Positions 1 through 12,700 of a stretch of 64,000 nucleotides of DNA are shown piece after piece. Each line of letters begins with the position of its first letter. Position 1 is the first letter of the stretch. The notes beneath the pieces were generated by a model, which was not told the DNA's origin, did no database searches, and saw only the letters and a program-made list of their open reading frames with translations. The stretch is taken from positions 16,086,239 through 16,150,238 of the forward strand of contig OY747715.1 of assembly GCA_963556495.2 (NCBI GenBank). The letters run 5' to 3'. Origin of the DNA: Valencia hispanica. Taxonomy: Eukaryota > Chordata > Actinopteri > Cyprinodontiformes > Valenciidae. The position numbers and the translations under genes were made by a program.

Positions 1-476
1 AGCAATATCAAATATACTTTTTACTTCTTAAAAAAAAAAAAAAGTGATTACTTTCATATGACTAAAAGAAAAAAAAGGGGATTAAAAAAAGCACTTTATG
101 TCAGAGGGGGCATCTTATTTTGCAAAACCAGTACATAATTCAAATATAGAAATCCAACTTGTAAACAAACATGAAAATTAGACAAACATGGCATAACTGG
201 GATGGGAAAACAACATCCAGGGAAAAATTATTGACTTCAGTATCAACATGGTGTCCATCCCTTCATATTGCCATGTTTAAGATTGTACAGGAAAGGAAAG
301 CAGTTGTGTAGTTAAAATGATTTCCGAACATACTGTAGGTGTCTTCAAATTTAGATTTCACTTGGATACATTTATAGTCTTTGGCTTTTGCTTCCAAAAC
401 AGTAAGTTTTTGTTTGAAAATAAACATTCAGGTCATATCAGAGATGCTTCAGTCATCTGCTTAGCTTCACTCTGTT

Positions 477-482
477 TTTATT
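477..482 (-). terminator. Candidate fnip1 poly(A) signal AATAAA
   Basis: AATAAA on the minus strand, 208 bp past the fnip1 stop codon. It is the first canonical hexamer downstream. The 3'UTR may extend further by using other sites, so positions 1-476 may be UTR or flank; nothing else is recognisable there. Confidence 0.5.
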
Positions 483-689
483 CTCTGCCGCCACCAAGTG
501 GTCAAACATCCACATTGCTTTGAAGTCCGATGTATATGACGATGTGCAACACCGAGGATCGGGCCAAAACTCCTATGATAGCCAGAAACACAGGTCATGG
601 GCGAGCTGTGCAGGCATGGACGGCTTTTTCTGAGGGCCAAGGTGGCACCGGTCTTTTCACCGCTTAGGGTCGGGAGCATCCAAAGAGTC

Positions 690-768
690 TCACAGTAAGA
701 TTTGGGCAACATAAGGGGAGTGAGTGCTAGCCACTGCAGCCAACAAAGGCAGGTCACTGGACTCAATC
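690..768 (-). CDS. fnip1: fnip1 coding exon 18 with stop codon
   Basis: Residues 1212-1237. Reads [20 protein letters not shown] and ends VAQILL then TGA at 690-692. The acceptor is TTTGCAG. Confidence 0.95.
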
Positions 769-3700
769 CTGCAAAGATAACAGAGAAAATATCATGAGGC
801 GAATTATAAAACAGGAACTGCGCTGCTCCACTGACCGGGAGAGAAAAACCAAAGCGCTTACCCCAAGACCATGCCCAGCTCTTTCACATGGACTCTTGTC
901 TGGCCCTTCAAATACTCTGCAAGCATCCTACTCTTAAAATAGATCTCCTGCAGGCGGTCTTCAAGGTGCATTATACACTAATGGGAGAGCCAGGAGCATG
1001 GAAGTGGCAATTAGAACACAAAACTGTATTTTGGCTATAAAAAACTATACACATAAACAGGTCTGACATACAAAGTTGGGCGAAAGGTTGAGCTTGTAGA
1101 GCTGATAGGTGGACAGCAATATGTTGGAAACCAGGCTGGACACCAAAACTTCTTTTCCCAGCTTTGTTACATCCGTGACCCTCCTCTGGCTGCTCGCCAC
1201 CTGGACTGTCCACTTGTCTGTGTCTGCTATAATGCAGACGGCCTCGGCTATAGGCTCATCCAGTACAGGATGCTACACAGGAGAAAGATGGACATTTATT
1301 AATAATATTCGAAAGGTGTACAACAAAATCCTTATAAAAAACGAAAAGAAAAAAACAAGTCGATCCTTAATTCCTTAAGACAGAAATGCGTACTTGCAGT
1401 ATTTCTTTTAAATATTTTGTATACAGTTGGGGGTTTTGAGAAAAAAATAAACATCTGTATATAATGATGGAAATGAAAAATGTGTTTGTTTTTTTGTCAT
1501 TTACCTGAACAGCATGGTTTAACTCCACCATGAGGCTTTGCCGTAGCTTCTCATCACTCGGGATCCCATGCAGCACAAAGTCTGGAACGTAGGCGGGGCA
1601 GTAACCTCCAAAGAGAGACCGACCGAAATTGGCAATGGTAGGCTTGGAGTAGTTCTCCACTAATTTCGCCCTATAGAATCCAAAACCAAAGTGAGAATCT
1701 TTGTTATACTTCAAAGTAAACAACTACTTCTCTCTCTCGATTTCAACGAAACCAGTTGATGATTTGAAGACAGAGTTGGTATGAAGGCTTTTACCCAGGG
1801 AAGGGAACCAGCACTTCCTCCTGCCAGTCCTCAGTCTCTTCACTCTCGCTGTCTCCAAGTGCACTGTCTGAGCTCTCATTGCGTGGTATTTCCCAGTCAC
1901 TGACAGAGGCCGCCTGGCACTTTTGGTCCTTACTGCTGTCGTTTCCATCCTGACGGAGAGGGGCACACAACCTCGGATCTTTGTCATGCTCTGCAGGACA
2001 GCTTCTGCAGCAGCAGGCATCAGAAGAGTCTGTAGAATTACACCTGCACCTCCTCTGTGCAGAAGATGTGTCCACCTTCCTGCTTGAGCCCAAAGATAAA
2101 TCTAAACCCGGACTACTTAGTGCACTTTGAAAACTATGATCCCCCAGTTCATGCAGTCGAGGAATCCCAGATGGATTTAGTGAATGTTTTTGCATATTGT
2201 CCATGGTTGTCTCCTGGTTCTGTATAGTCCTCGTCTCCGAAGGGTTCTCTGAACTAAAATACTCATTACAATAGTCTGTACATTTGGTGCTCCACTGGGG
2301 AATCTTGCTGGATACCCGCTGCAGAGCTGGAGTTGGCTTGGTCTGATTGGTTTGGTCCTCAACTGCACCGGTGTTGATGGTGTTTGAATGTGCTACTCTC
2401 TGCAGATATTGCTTGTGTTTTTTGATTTCCACCTCCATCTTTCTTCTGCGACTCTCTGTGTCCGACTCAGGAGACATGGAGTCCCCAATAAGGAAAGTCA
2501 CTTTTGTTGCTGGCCCTTCATCCTCAGCCAAAGCCATTGGTCCGGTCATAGTGTTTCCAGGTAAAACAGGTACTGGCATTGCTCCAGCACAGTTCTTATC
2601 AGAGGGCTTCTTCTCATAACTGATTCCTGAAGGCCAGAGAACCTGTATTTTGCTGGCCTGGATTCCTACTGAAGTATCCGCCTCAGCTTTGGCGTTTTTA
2701 CAGTCTACAGTGACAGAAGAGATAGATGAACTTGATGCAAGCTCTGTAGGTAAGGATGAATCAACAAGTTTCAGGTCACCCATGGTCTCTGCTTCTAGCA
2801 CAGAGCCCTGCTTCCTAGGAGAGGCCGAGCTAAGCCGTAGCACCGTTTCCACCGGGACCTCAGACACCAGAGGGCCACTTGATTCCCTTTGCAGCTCTCC
2901 GGGTTCAGCTCCCTCTGCAGTTCTAATTTGAGAGATCATGTCCTCACAGAGCCTCGACTGAACAACACTGCTCCTGGACCCTTGACTCACATTGCTGTCC
3001 TCCTCGTCCTCTTCTTCTTCCTCATCTTCCTCTTTGGGTGGTTCGCTGGAGCTGTGCTCCACCTCCATGTCTGTGTACGTACTGCTCTGGAGGCTGTTGT
3101 CTGAACGGTAGCTGCCGTCTTCAGCCTCAGTTTGCTGGCAGTGGGCTCCTTGGGACAGATAGTCCCCACTAGGTTTATGGACGGTAACCAGGACATAGTC
3201 TGACTCCTCCACCTCCCCTTTTCTAAGCGAAGTGGTGATAAGAGAGCCAGGCATGACGATAGCTTCGTCCTCAGCACTGTCCAGCAAGTGAGTCTCAAGC
3301 AGCTCTGAGCAGCGGATAAAGTATGTGAGAACATACAGGAGCCTCTGGACCAGGTCCTGTCTGCGCCCAACTACGACTGTTCTTGATAGCCGCACTGGAG
3401 ACCCGATGGCACCGTATAGGTCCCCTACAAACAGAGAGATGAAAAAAGAACTGAATAAGGGTTGGGATTTATTTTAAAACAGCATCAGGAATTCTTGGTC
3501 TACTGCTTCTTCAGACCAATTTGAGTGGAACTCATCTCACCGTGCTACAAAGTTCTTTCTCCGGTACACTTGAGAACTGGGTTGATCTGGACCTAACACT
3601 TATTTAAACTGTTCATATCCTGAGGCAACAAGCACCCAAAACTCTAATCATCTGCTCTGCTTAGCAAGCCATGTCTTCTGTAGTTCATTACATGCCGTTT

Positions 3701-6700
3701 TTTAAAACTTATTTAATTGTCCGACCTTATTCTGCAGTACCCCAGATCTCACCATGCGCTTATATAATCTTTTCGAGCTGGACCATACATTGCATTGTTC
3801 TTTGTATCACAGCAGTAATAAAGTATTTCACATGACTCCCCCCACCTCCCAAGATAGAAATTAAGTTGACTAGTCTGCAGTTTCTACTATCGGACATTAG
3901 GTGTCAGCATTGACAAGCTTTGAAAACCTAACTAAATCATCTACTGCTGTCTAAACTAAAGGAACTTTGTAAGAACAAATTGCTTCACAACAAAACAAGA
4001 ATTTCCCACATGAATTACTGAAAAATATAACTTAGAAAGACGACTTCAGACTCCTAGAGATTAACATAATTACTGTGTTAAAATCAGGTTTAAATCATCC
4101 AGTTGTATAACTGCTGACTTTTTCTAGTTTGTCTGCATTTTTAAGAAACATTAAATATTCCTACACACACAAACCATTTCAGAAGGTCCTTATCAATGTT
4201 TCATGGGAAAATTATCTAGTTTTCACATGTTTTCATGTGTCATCTTGCAGTAATGATCAACAGTGTCATGTTACAGTCAAAATAAAGTGTAAACAGAATT
4301 TAGATTTAAATCCCCTTCTTACAAGAGCTTTGACAGAAGAAAGTGCTCTCTCGTCTTCAGTAGAGTGTGCAAGTGTGTGTGAGAGTGAAAAAGTCTCACC
4401 AAGCTGTGCCCAAAGGGGGTTGTAGGGATGTGTCTTTGCCAGCATGTCTACGCTCTGCGAGGAGTGTTTCTCAAGGAAGATTTTTATCGGAGGCTGCCCA
4501 TTGGGCATAACGGTGGGCACCCAGGCCAAGTGATTGGTCAGGATGGCTGTTAATAACGCAGGAAGGAACCTGGAAAAAAGGATAAAGAGTGGTCAGTGGT
4601 CAGAAAAGAGTTCATCAGAAGTTATCTTGCTTTAGTTTCTTGTTCCCTCCTGACATTATTTGGTTAAACCAAATTTCCTGTCACTACAGTAAAAATTTTG
4701 ACCAGTTTTCCTTTCTCAACAAGCCACTTAACAGAAAGTGTTACAGAGCTCACATAAGCAGAAACACACATGAACACACTCAAATCTCATGATTCACTTC
4801 TCATTTCTCACTGCCAGTGTCTACTTCCCTTCCTGCCTCATGACTCAAAGCAATAATGGAAGCCCAGTTCCATCACGTGCCAGAACAAAGCGGTGACAGC
4901 AACAGCCATCACCCACATCAGTCACAGAGCTTAGTGATAGGATCCCTCAATAAAGACATATGATACAATATAACCACAGGTTCCCATGGTAACCTGATGC
5001 TCCGTGTAGTCAACAGCATCAAGATGTAGCAGGGAGGAGGTCAGGCTAACCAGTAGCAATTGAAACTTTAGCTATGAAGTCATGCTTGTTAGGAAACAAA
5101 CTGCTACCTAGGAGATGCAGTTTCCATTTTTAAAACTTTAGTTAATGAGTGTGTGGGGATTCAGTGTCTCCATTTGCCCCAACACCGGATCATGCAGTAA
5201 AAAAAAATTGCTTCAAAGGGTTGTTGACAGTGCCAATACCTTAAAATAAAAATGTTTACAAATTACTCAGAATCTGAAAGAAATTTCTTGATTGGCTCCG
5301 ATTGGTCTGCTGATCAAATGCTGACAAAGCAGATGTCTTTTCTATTTATAAATGGCATCAATGGTCTAGAAAAGGATCCCCGAACGGTGCGCACTTCTAT
5401 AACTTTTGAGTTTATTGAATCATTATATTTTGATTTCGGCAGGATTCAGAAGTACTCCAATTGTATTTTTTCTCTTTTACATGCTATAGCCCTTAAAAAA
5501 CAACAATTCAAAATCTGTCAGGGAACACCTGATTGGTGCATCGCTACATTTAAAGGCAAGGCAAAGGCAAATTTATTTGTAAAGCACACTTTCAACAACA
5601 AGGTAATTCAAGGTGCTTTACATAAAATAAATAAAATAAAAATAAAAAACATCACACAGAAAGCATATAAAGTAAAAACAGCAATAAAGCATACACAAAA
5701 CATGATACATCAAAGCATTACTCAAAGGCAGCTCTAAACAGATACGTTTTAGTTGTGATTTAAAATAACTGTTTCAGCAGCTTTGCAGTTTAGAGGATTA
5801 GAGCATAGAATCTGAAAGCTACTTCTCCATGTTTGGTTTTAATTCTAGAGATGTTGAGTAGCCTGGAATTACAGGACCTGAGTGTTCTGGTGGGTTGGTA
5901 TAGTAACAGTAGATCTTCAATATACTTTGGTGCTAAGCCATTCAATGATTTATAAACTAGTGAAAGTATTTAGAAGTCTTTTCTCTGAGCTACAGGGAGC
6001 CAGTGTAAGGGCTTTAGAACTGGGGTGATGTGCTCTACTTTCCTGGTTCTATTGTGGACACGAGCAGCAACGCCCTGGATCAGCTGCAGCTGTCTAATTG
6101 ACTTTTTAGGCAGACCAGTGAGAATGCTGTTGCAGTAATCAATCTGACTAAAGATAAACGCATGAATTAGTTTTTCAAGGTCCTGTTGCGACATAAGTCC
6201 TTTAATCCTAGAAATGTTCTTCAGGTGATAGAAGGCTGACCTTGTTATTGCCTTTATGTGACCCTGGCGGTTCAGGTCTGAGTCCATAACTACACCTAGA
6301 TTTCAGGCCTGATGAGTAGTTTCTATCTGTATTAACGGAAGTTGTGTGCTGACTCTCGATCGTTCCTCTTTAGGTCCAAAAGTAATTATTTCTGTTTTGT
6401 TCCTGTTCAGCTGGAGAAAGTTATGGCACATCCATCCATTGATTTGCTCGATGCATTTACTTAGGGTTTGGATGGGTTCAAAGTCACCTGGTGACATCGT
6501 AATGTAGAGCCGAGTATCATCCGCATACTTATGGTAGCTAATCTTATTTGTTGAAATAATCTGGGCTAGTGGGAGCATGTAGATATTAAATAAGAGGGGC
6601 CCCCAGAATGGAGCCCTGGGGCATCCCAGATGTGATTTCTGTTCGTTCTGATGAAAAGTTTCCTATTGAAACATAGAAGTCCCTGTTCTTTAGGTAAGAC

Positions 6701-9700
6701 TCGAACCAGCCAAGTACTGTACCAGAGTCCGACCCAGCTCTCTAGTCGTTCCAATAATATATCATGATCAACAGTGTAAAATGGTGCACTGAGGTCCAAC
6801 AGAGTCAGCACTATGGATCTACCACAGTCTGTATTTATGCAAATGTCACTGAAAACTTTGACGATGGCAGCCTCAGTGCTGTGGTGAGCACGGAAACTAG
6901 ACTGATGTTTTATGTTTAAAAGTTTTTTGTGTGTTTATGCTTGCAGTTCTTTTTGTGTTCATCTTTCAGCAATATTGGCTGGAACCGGAAAGACATATTT
7001 AAGAGTAATTGCTAAATTTGGATTTTAATCAGTTTAGTTACTTAGTTGGTTTCCATTTAAACCTCGTTACTGACAAGCTAAAGTTTTTGTGTGAGAAACT
7101 GTTATTCATAATACATTGCTCTTTGCACAGGTACAGTAACTTACAGTATATTATCTTTAAAGTTAAATGAAGAAAAATTTAAATAAATGAATAGGCATGG
7201 GCTCACAACCACTAAAACTCTGATCTACACTGTGCAAAGCCCTTTTTCTAACAGAAATTGACTGAATAGATATTTCTTTTTTATAGTTAAAAAAGATTTT
7301 TAAAAATTGGCTGCAAATTTGTGTACATGTTCCTTTATCCTTGTTTTAATTTATCTAAAGTTTATATATTTATACTTCGTAAGCTGCGAGTTCCTCTATT
7401 TGAAGTAAAACTCCTGTTTGTGCTCACAATCTCGACCAATAAAGCTGATTCTGATTCTTCTCTGGCATGAGAGTGAAGATTAACGAAACGCTGTCCCGGT
7501 AGTGAAATTTAGCATTTATGTACATTTAAAATCAGACATATCATGCTCATTTTAAACGTAAATCAATTGTACTGAATATGTTCAACATCCGTCCTGCTAC
7601 CGATTCATGCATGTACAATTAGGTGCAGTTTGGCATGACTTTGCAACTGTGACAATAAGGAGATTGAGGCTGCTAGGGATGTTTTCATTCATTGTTTTTG
7701 TTTCTAAGAGACAAGTGAACAGAATAAGGCTGAAGCTGTTACAGCGCGAGTCGGAGTGAGTGTGCCATTAGGCTGAAAGTTTTGTTGGGAAGAGAATGAA
7801 CAGTGTGTGTGTGTGTGTGTAGCTGCATGTGTTTCTCTGATAATAGGCTGGACACTGAAATAAGTAAATTAGATTAGGAAATGTGAACGTGAAACATTTT
7901 CTAAAAACAAGCATCCTTTTTGTTGCAATTTGTGTAAGGATCAGAGTCGCTGCCTTTTGTTTCATGATAGCTTAGATTCTCTGAGATTTCAATAAAGTGT
8001 TTAATGGAAGCGGATGTAAATAAAAGCAGACACTCAACTGGTTTTTGGAGGCCTGCTCCATCAGTGAGGCCAGCTCCCTCATGAAGTGGCCACAGAGCTG
8101 GTTCTTCTCTGATGCGCCGGACATCATGGTCAACCAGACGGGCTCAGCCACGCGGGGCATTGTGTAGAGGTCACAGAGTGTCATCCTGGAGACGAGGTAT
8201 GGCAAGGGAGGAACGAAGAGGGAAAATAAGGGGGGGGGGATGAAAACAGACACATTATTGTCTCATGGAAAACAAAGGAGATCTTAGTTCACAGAGCTTC
8301 ACTGTCTGCACTGAGGCTATGGGAGACCCTCACTGTGTGCATGTGCTTGTCACAGTCCAAAACACAACTGTCTATTGGAATGAACGGTGTTGTATGTATG
8401 TGTGTGAGCATGCATGTATATCTGTATGTTGCTCAGCTCTTTGGGCATTTGTCCATTGAAAACAACCAGAGTTCTCCATGGAACGTGGGGCGCTGGCGAG
8501 CGTGTCTCGGCCTTGGGCCAAGCTTTCACACTAGAGGCTCAAGGGAATCTCTGAACATTAAGCAATGTGTAAAAATCTTGAAGATGCAAATTCACCCACC
8601 GTTTCCTGAGCTTGAAACAGTATGGCTTAGGTTAACAAAGGTAATGAGTAGCTATCAACCCTGGCCATCAGTCACATGTTGTCAAAGTGCTGCTGATAAG
8701 GGATGGAAATGATTTGTGCAATTGATCTCGTCTTGCTGGAAGCTTCTTGAGATCCCAGTCTGTAAACAAAGTTAACTCCTGTCCTCTGACCTACAGAGAT
8801 GTCAGTAATAAAAGCAGCAGACAGGCTCAGAGAAAACCCAGGTGTCAAACGGCAAAACAAACCTTTGCTACAAATCCTACATTTAGGTTATTATAGGAAG
8901 AAACATTTCCAAAACCAGAATTTACTGGTACACAGATACTCAATTTACAGGAAATGATCAGTAAAAAAAAACTAATAAATTGAATTACATCATTGAGATA
9001 CAGCCATTAAAAGTTTAACAGGCAACCTTAACCTGCCCTTCAAGATACATTTCAATAAGTGACATTTGAGAACTATTCCTGAATATCAGTCAGTCACAAA
9101 GTTTCTTTAATCAACGGTCTTTTCAAATATAAAAATTGCCGACATTTTATAATAAACTAATAAATATACAAATATATAAAATATACATAAAAATATATAA
9201 ATTTATATAATAAACATATGAACTAAGTTCAGTGTTTGTAAGTATTCAACAACAAGGGAGCAGTAGAAACTAGGAAAAACAAATGAAGGAACTCCTCACA
9301 TCTACATGTCTCCAAACCTTCTATACGTCACCAAGGCAGCAGAGGCAACGCGTCATTATCAGCATCAAATGACCCAATAATGTGTCAGACATTCCAGTGT
9401 TATGAAGAGCTTCACATTACCCCAACCCCTGTTGACCCCGCTCTGTCTGTTTGCAATTGTGTGGAGGTCTGAGACTGAGCCAGCGCTACATGAGTAGAGA
9501 AATCTAGTTTCAATATCCCTGCTGCAGCTGTTCAGGTGAACTTAAAAAGAACTGGCGTGAGATAGGGAATTAAACTGACGTGTCAGGGTGGGAGGCAAGA
9601 TTTCTATTACCAAACTATGGAGGTCAACATTTCCTAGCAGATACTTTTTGCTATTACTACGTAATTTTCAGAGGCCAGAAACTAATGGTTCCAATTGATT

Positions 9701-12700
9701 GTTTTCATGCAGAGGATGCCTATTTGATTAAAAAAAAAATATTTTTATTTATGCATGTTGACCACCCTTTAAAAACAAAAATAGAAAGGCCAAATTTCAA
9801 TCAGTACAATTATGTGTGCCTTTGGTTCATTGAGCATTTCTAAGGAACAAACACCGCATTATACCTAAACTGTGGACTTCAAAATGTATTTACTTTTTCT
9901 CCCGGCACTTTTTCTAACACTATGCCTACTTGAGTACAAAATACTTTATTTGGGTTTAATCATCCAACTAAAAATAAAAATCTCTACACTCCAAGCTGAA
10001 GTTCACATCTGAGTTGGCATTATAGTTCAGGGCCATTTGAAAGTTTCTTTTGAAATCTCAGGTCGATTTTAAGTATGTAATAATTAAACGTGTCTAACCC
10101 ACTTATCATATGCTAAAAAGTGTCAAGCACTTCTTCTAATCTTGGAAAAACGTCATTCTGTTTGCAAATAATCTTTAGACAATATTTAATCTATTCACGT
10201 GGCATCTAAAGTTTACACAGAACCAGGGGTCCAGTTTAAAATCCTGGAATAATAGAGTCCTGAATAGAGATGCACCAAGAAGATGCAGATTTCCTTTGAA
10301 GTCTGACCTGCACATTCCAATTTCGATGATTCAAATCTTTTAAGCACCAAGACATAAAATAATTTAAAAAATGTGTTGGTATTTTAAAACAAGTTATAGC
10401 TTTAAAAGGAACAAAGTGGAAAAAAATTACAAGACTTTCGTCATTTATGCATCAAGACCTATGTCCGTATCCTCAATGTGATCAAAACAAATGAGTCAAA
10501 ATTGGCTGAAAATAGAGCTGGTCCCCATGTTTCATGTGCAAATGTATAGAGTTTTTAGAAATCCCATGCAAATTTGTTAAATTTGTCTTCATCTTTTTGT
10601 TTCATTTACTTAAGACCCAACATAGTTGATTGTGCCTTCAACTTTGTTGTTTGTATTAACAGACAAAGATTAATCTTATCATAAATGAATGGTAATAAAG
10701 GTTAATACGATCAGCCAGTAAATCAATCAGGAAGGGGGGAAAAAAAACTTCAGTTCTGATGTGGCAAATCAAAGATAACTAACATCTTTCATATATAAAT
10801 GAATGTAAAAATGACTTTTTGATGATGGAATAACGTGTGGAGGGATTTTTTTTGCTAAAGCCTTTTCTTTAGAGTAAAAAAAAAAAAGAAGAAAAAGAGG
10901 CATTTTTGTTTATAATTTTCAGACTGCGTATACTAGGAACAGTGACAGTTCTGGTCACAGGGGAAAATGAAGGATTCCAATCCTGCGTTCTTAAGTGTTG
11001 GTGCAAAAGACCAACTTATGTTGGTCTAAAGCCCCGACATTTCCACTGTTGCTGGTTTGACCTTTATGTACACATGCCTGTGTTAAGTGCACAGCTTATC
11101 TTTGCCAGCATGTGTGCGTGTCCACCCTCCCACGACGTCAAAGCTACATCAGCATTGCAGGCAGGAATATCTTCCAGTTTCCTTCTTTAATGTTCCATGA
11201 AGCCAAAGCCCCTTAATGGCAAAGTTGCCCACCCCCCCAAGCCTAGAAGTGAAAGAGAGGTGAGCAGCTTGGGTTGCCGAGGCCAGGTGTCAGCCACATG
11301 ACCGCAGCAATGTGGAGACCTCACAAGGGGGAACTGCCAGCATGGACGTAGCAATGGAAAGTACTGTAGTGCTCGAGACAGGGATGTGCATGAACAAACT
11401 TAATTGTGTGTTTTATGACAACCAAACAAACAGTCATGGAACAGTGGCAGCACATTCTACACATACAGAAGCACATGCACACTTAAGCAGCCCAATATGT
11501 ATGATTACATAATTAATGTCTCTACAAATAAAGTCTAAAACCTTCCTGGAACTGATGTTTCAGAGATCATCTGTCCTACATTATGGTTACAATGTCATCA
11601 ATCAAAGTTTGGTGAGCTGAGGTAGGGTGGAATGGTCCTACTGTCTACCTGTAATTTACCACAGCGGCAAATGACACCTTCAGCCCAAAAGAAATCTAAT
11701 AATTTCAGACAGATGCAATTTCTGCTACAGTTCTGACCAGCATTGTTACTTTGTTTAGCAGAACCCAGAAATCTGTTCCCTATCCAAGTTTACAGTTTTG
11801 AATGTTATCCATTTGACAAATTCTGATGAGGCCATTTTGGTAAAAATAAAACATTTTGTCTTTTCACCACATGGTTCCACGGCTGTTGTACATCTATAAG
11901 TGTGATTTATAATTACTTATCTGTTTGTAGAAACAATGTAGAGACAGATTGCATTTAAGTTTAATGTTAAAGATGTTTAGCTTTCCTAGATTTGAAATAT
12001 ATTTGGTATTTAATGGGGAAAAAAAGTGGAATATGTGATGTCTGGAGTCTTTTATGGTGCATTATAACTACGTTCATGCTTGTTTTTCCACCCTTAGTCC
12101 TCAGTGCAGCAGCCACTTGTCAATATTGACAGATTTTATTGCCAACCCAAAATAACACCCACTTATCAGCATTATATCCTGGCAACAAAAGCTATGGACC
12201 TGAAAATGAATGATTTAAACTGCAATAATAGACAGAGCAGTTCTTTTTCAGACAATGAAAATTAAACTGCTTCAGGACATATCATCATCATTATGAGTTT
12301 CTCAGTTGTATTGTTATAAGAGGCTGCAAAAAAAAAAAAAGTCAATGTAGGAGAATGTAAGTTGCTGCCCAACCTGAACTCGTTGAGCCCATCGACCATT
12401 CGACTGTAAGCCAGAGCTTTCTGACTGGCATCTGCTGACCGCCGACTTATCTTCATGGCCTTGATAGTGACATAACATACACACGTACTTTTATTATTGG
12501 CACTGAAGTTGTTAAACAGAGGAATTGGCACAGGAACAAATTACAGAAATTAGGAGAGAAGATAAATTGAATGAATGTCGTGTCAACAGCAGACACTAGT
12601 AAAGCAAAGTATAGATGTGAACTGTATGTCATTTGAACTGGCAATCTGACAACCTTCCTTGATAAAATGGTACATGTGAAGGCTAAGGACACAGAGCTGT

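Larger units (their letters stand above)
4570..8038 (-). other. fnip1 intron 12
   Basis: A 3.5-kb intron holding the L2-like LINE fragment (about 5551-6910) and a LINE-type tail near 7410-7460. The remainder (4570-5550, 6911-7400, 7466-8038) shows no recognisable gene. A short TG run lies at 7802-7820. Confidence 0.8.

Noticed and set aside
467..766. 99-codon minus frame over the fnip1 3' end
   Set aside because: It is a shifted frame over the last coding exon and UTR; the true frame there ends [10 protein letters not shown].
2177..3370. Other long frames inside the 1.6-kb fnip1 exon (2347-2619 +, 2650-2931 +, 2987-3370 -)
   Set aside because: Shadows of the exon 14 coding frame on other frames or the opposite strand.
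5252..5737. 161-codon plus-strand frame
   Set aside because: AT-rich, no recognised motif, and its 3' half runs over the 3' tail of the minus-strand L2 element.
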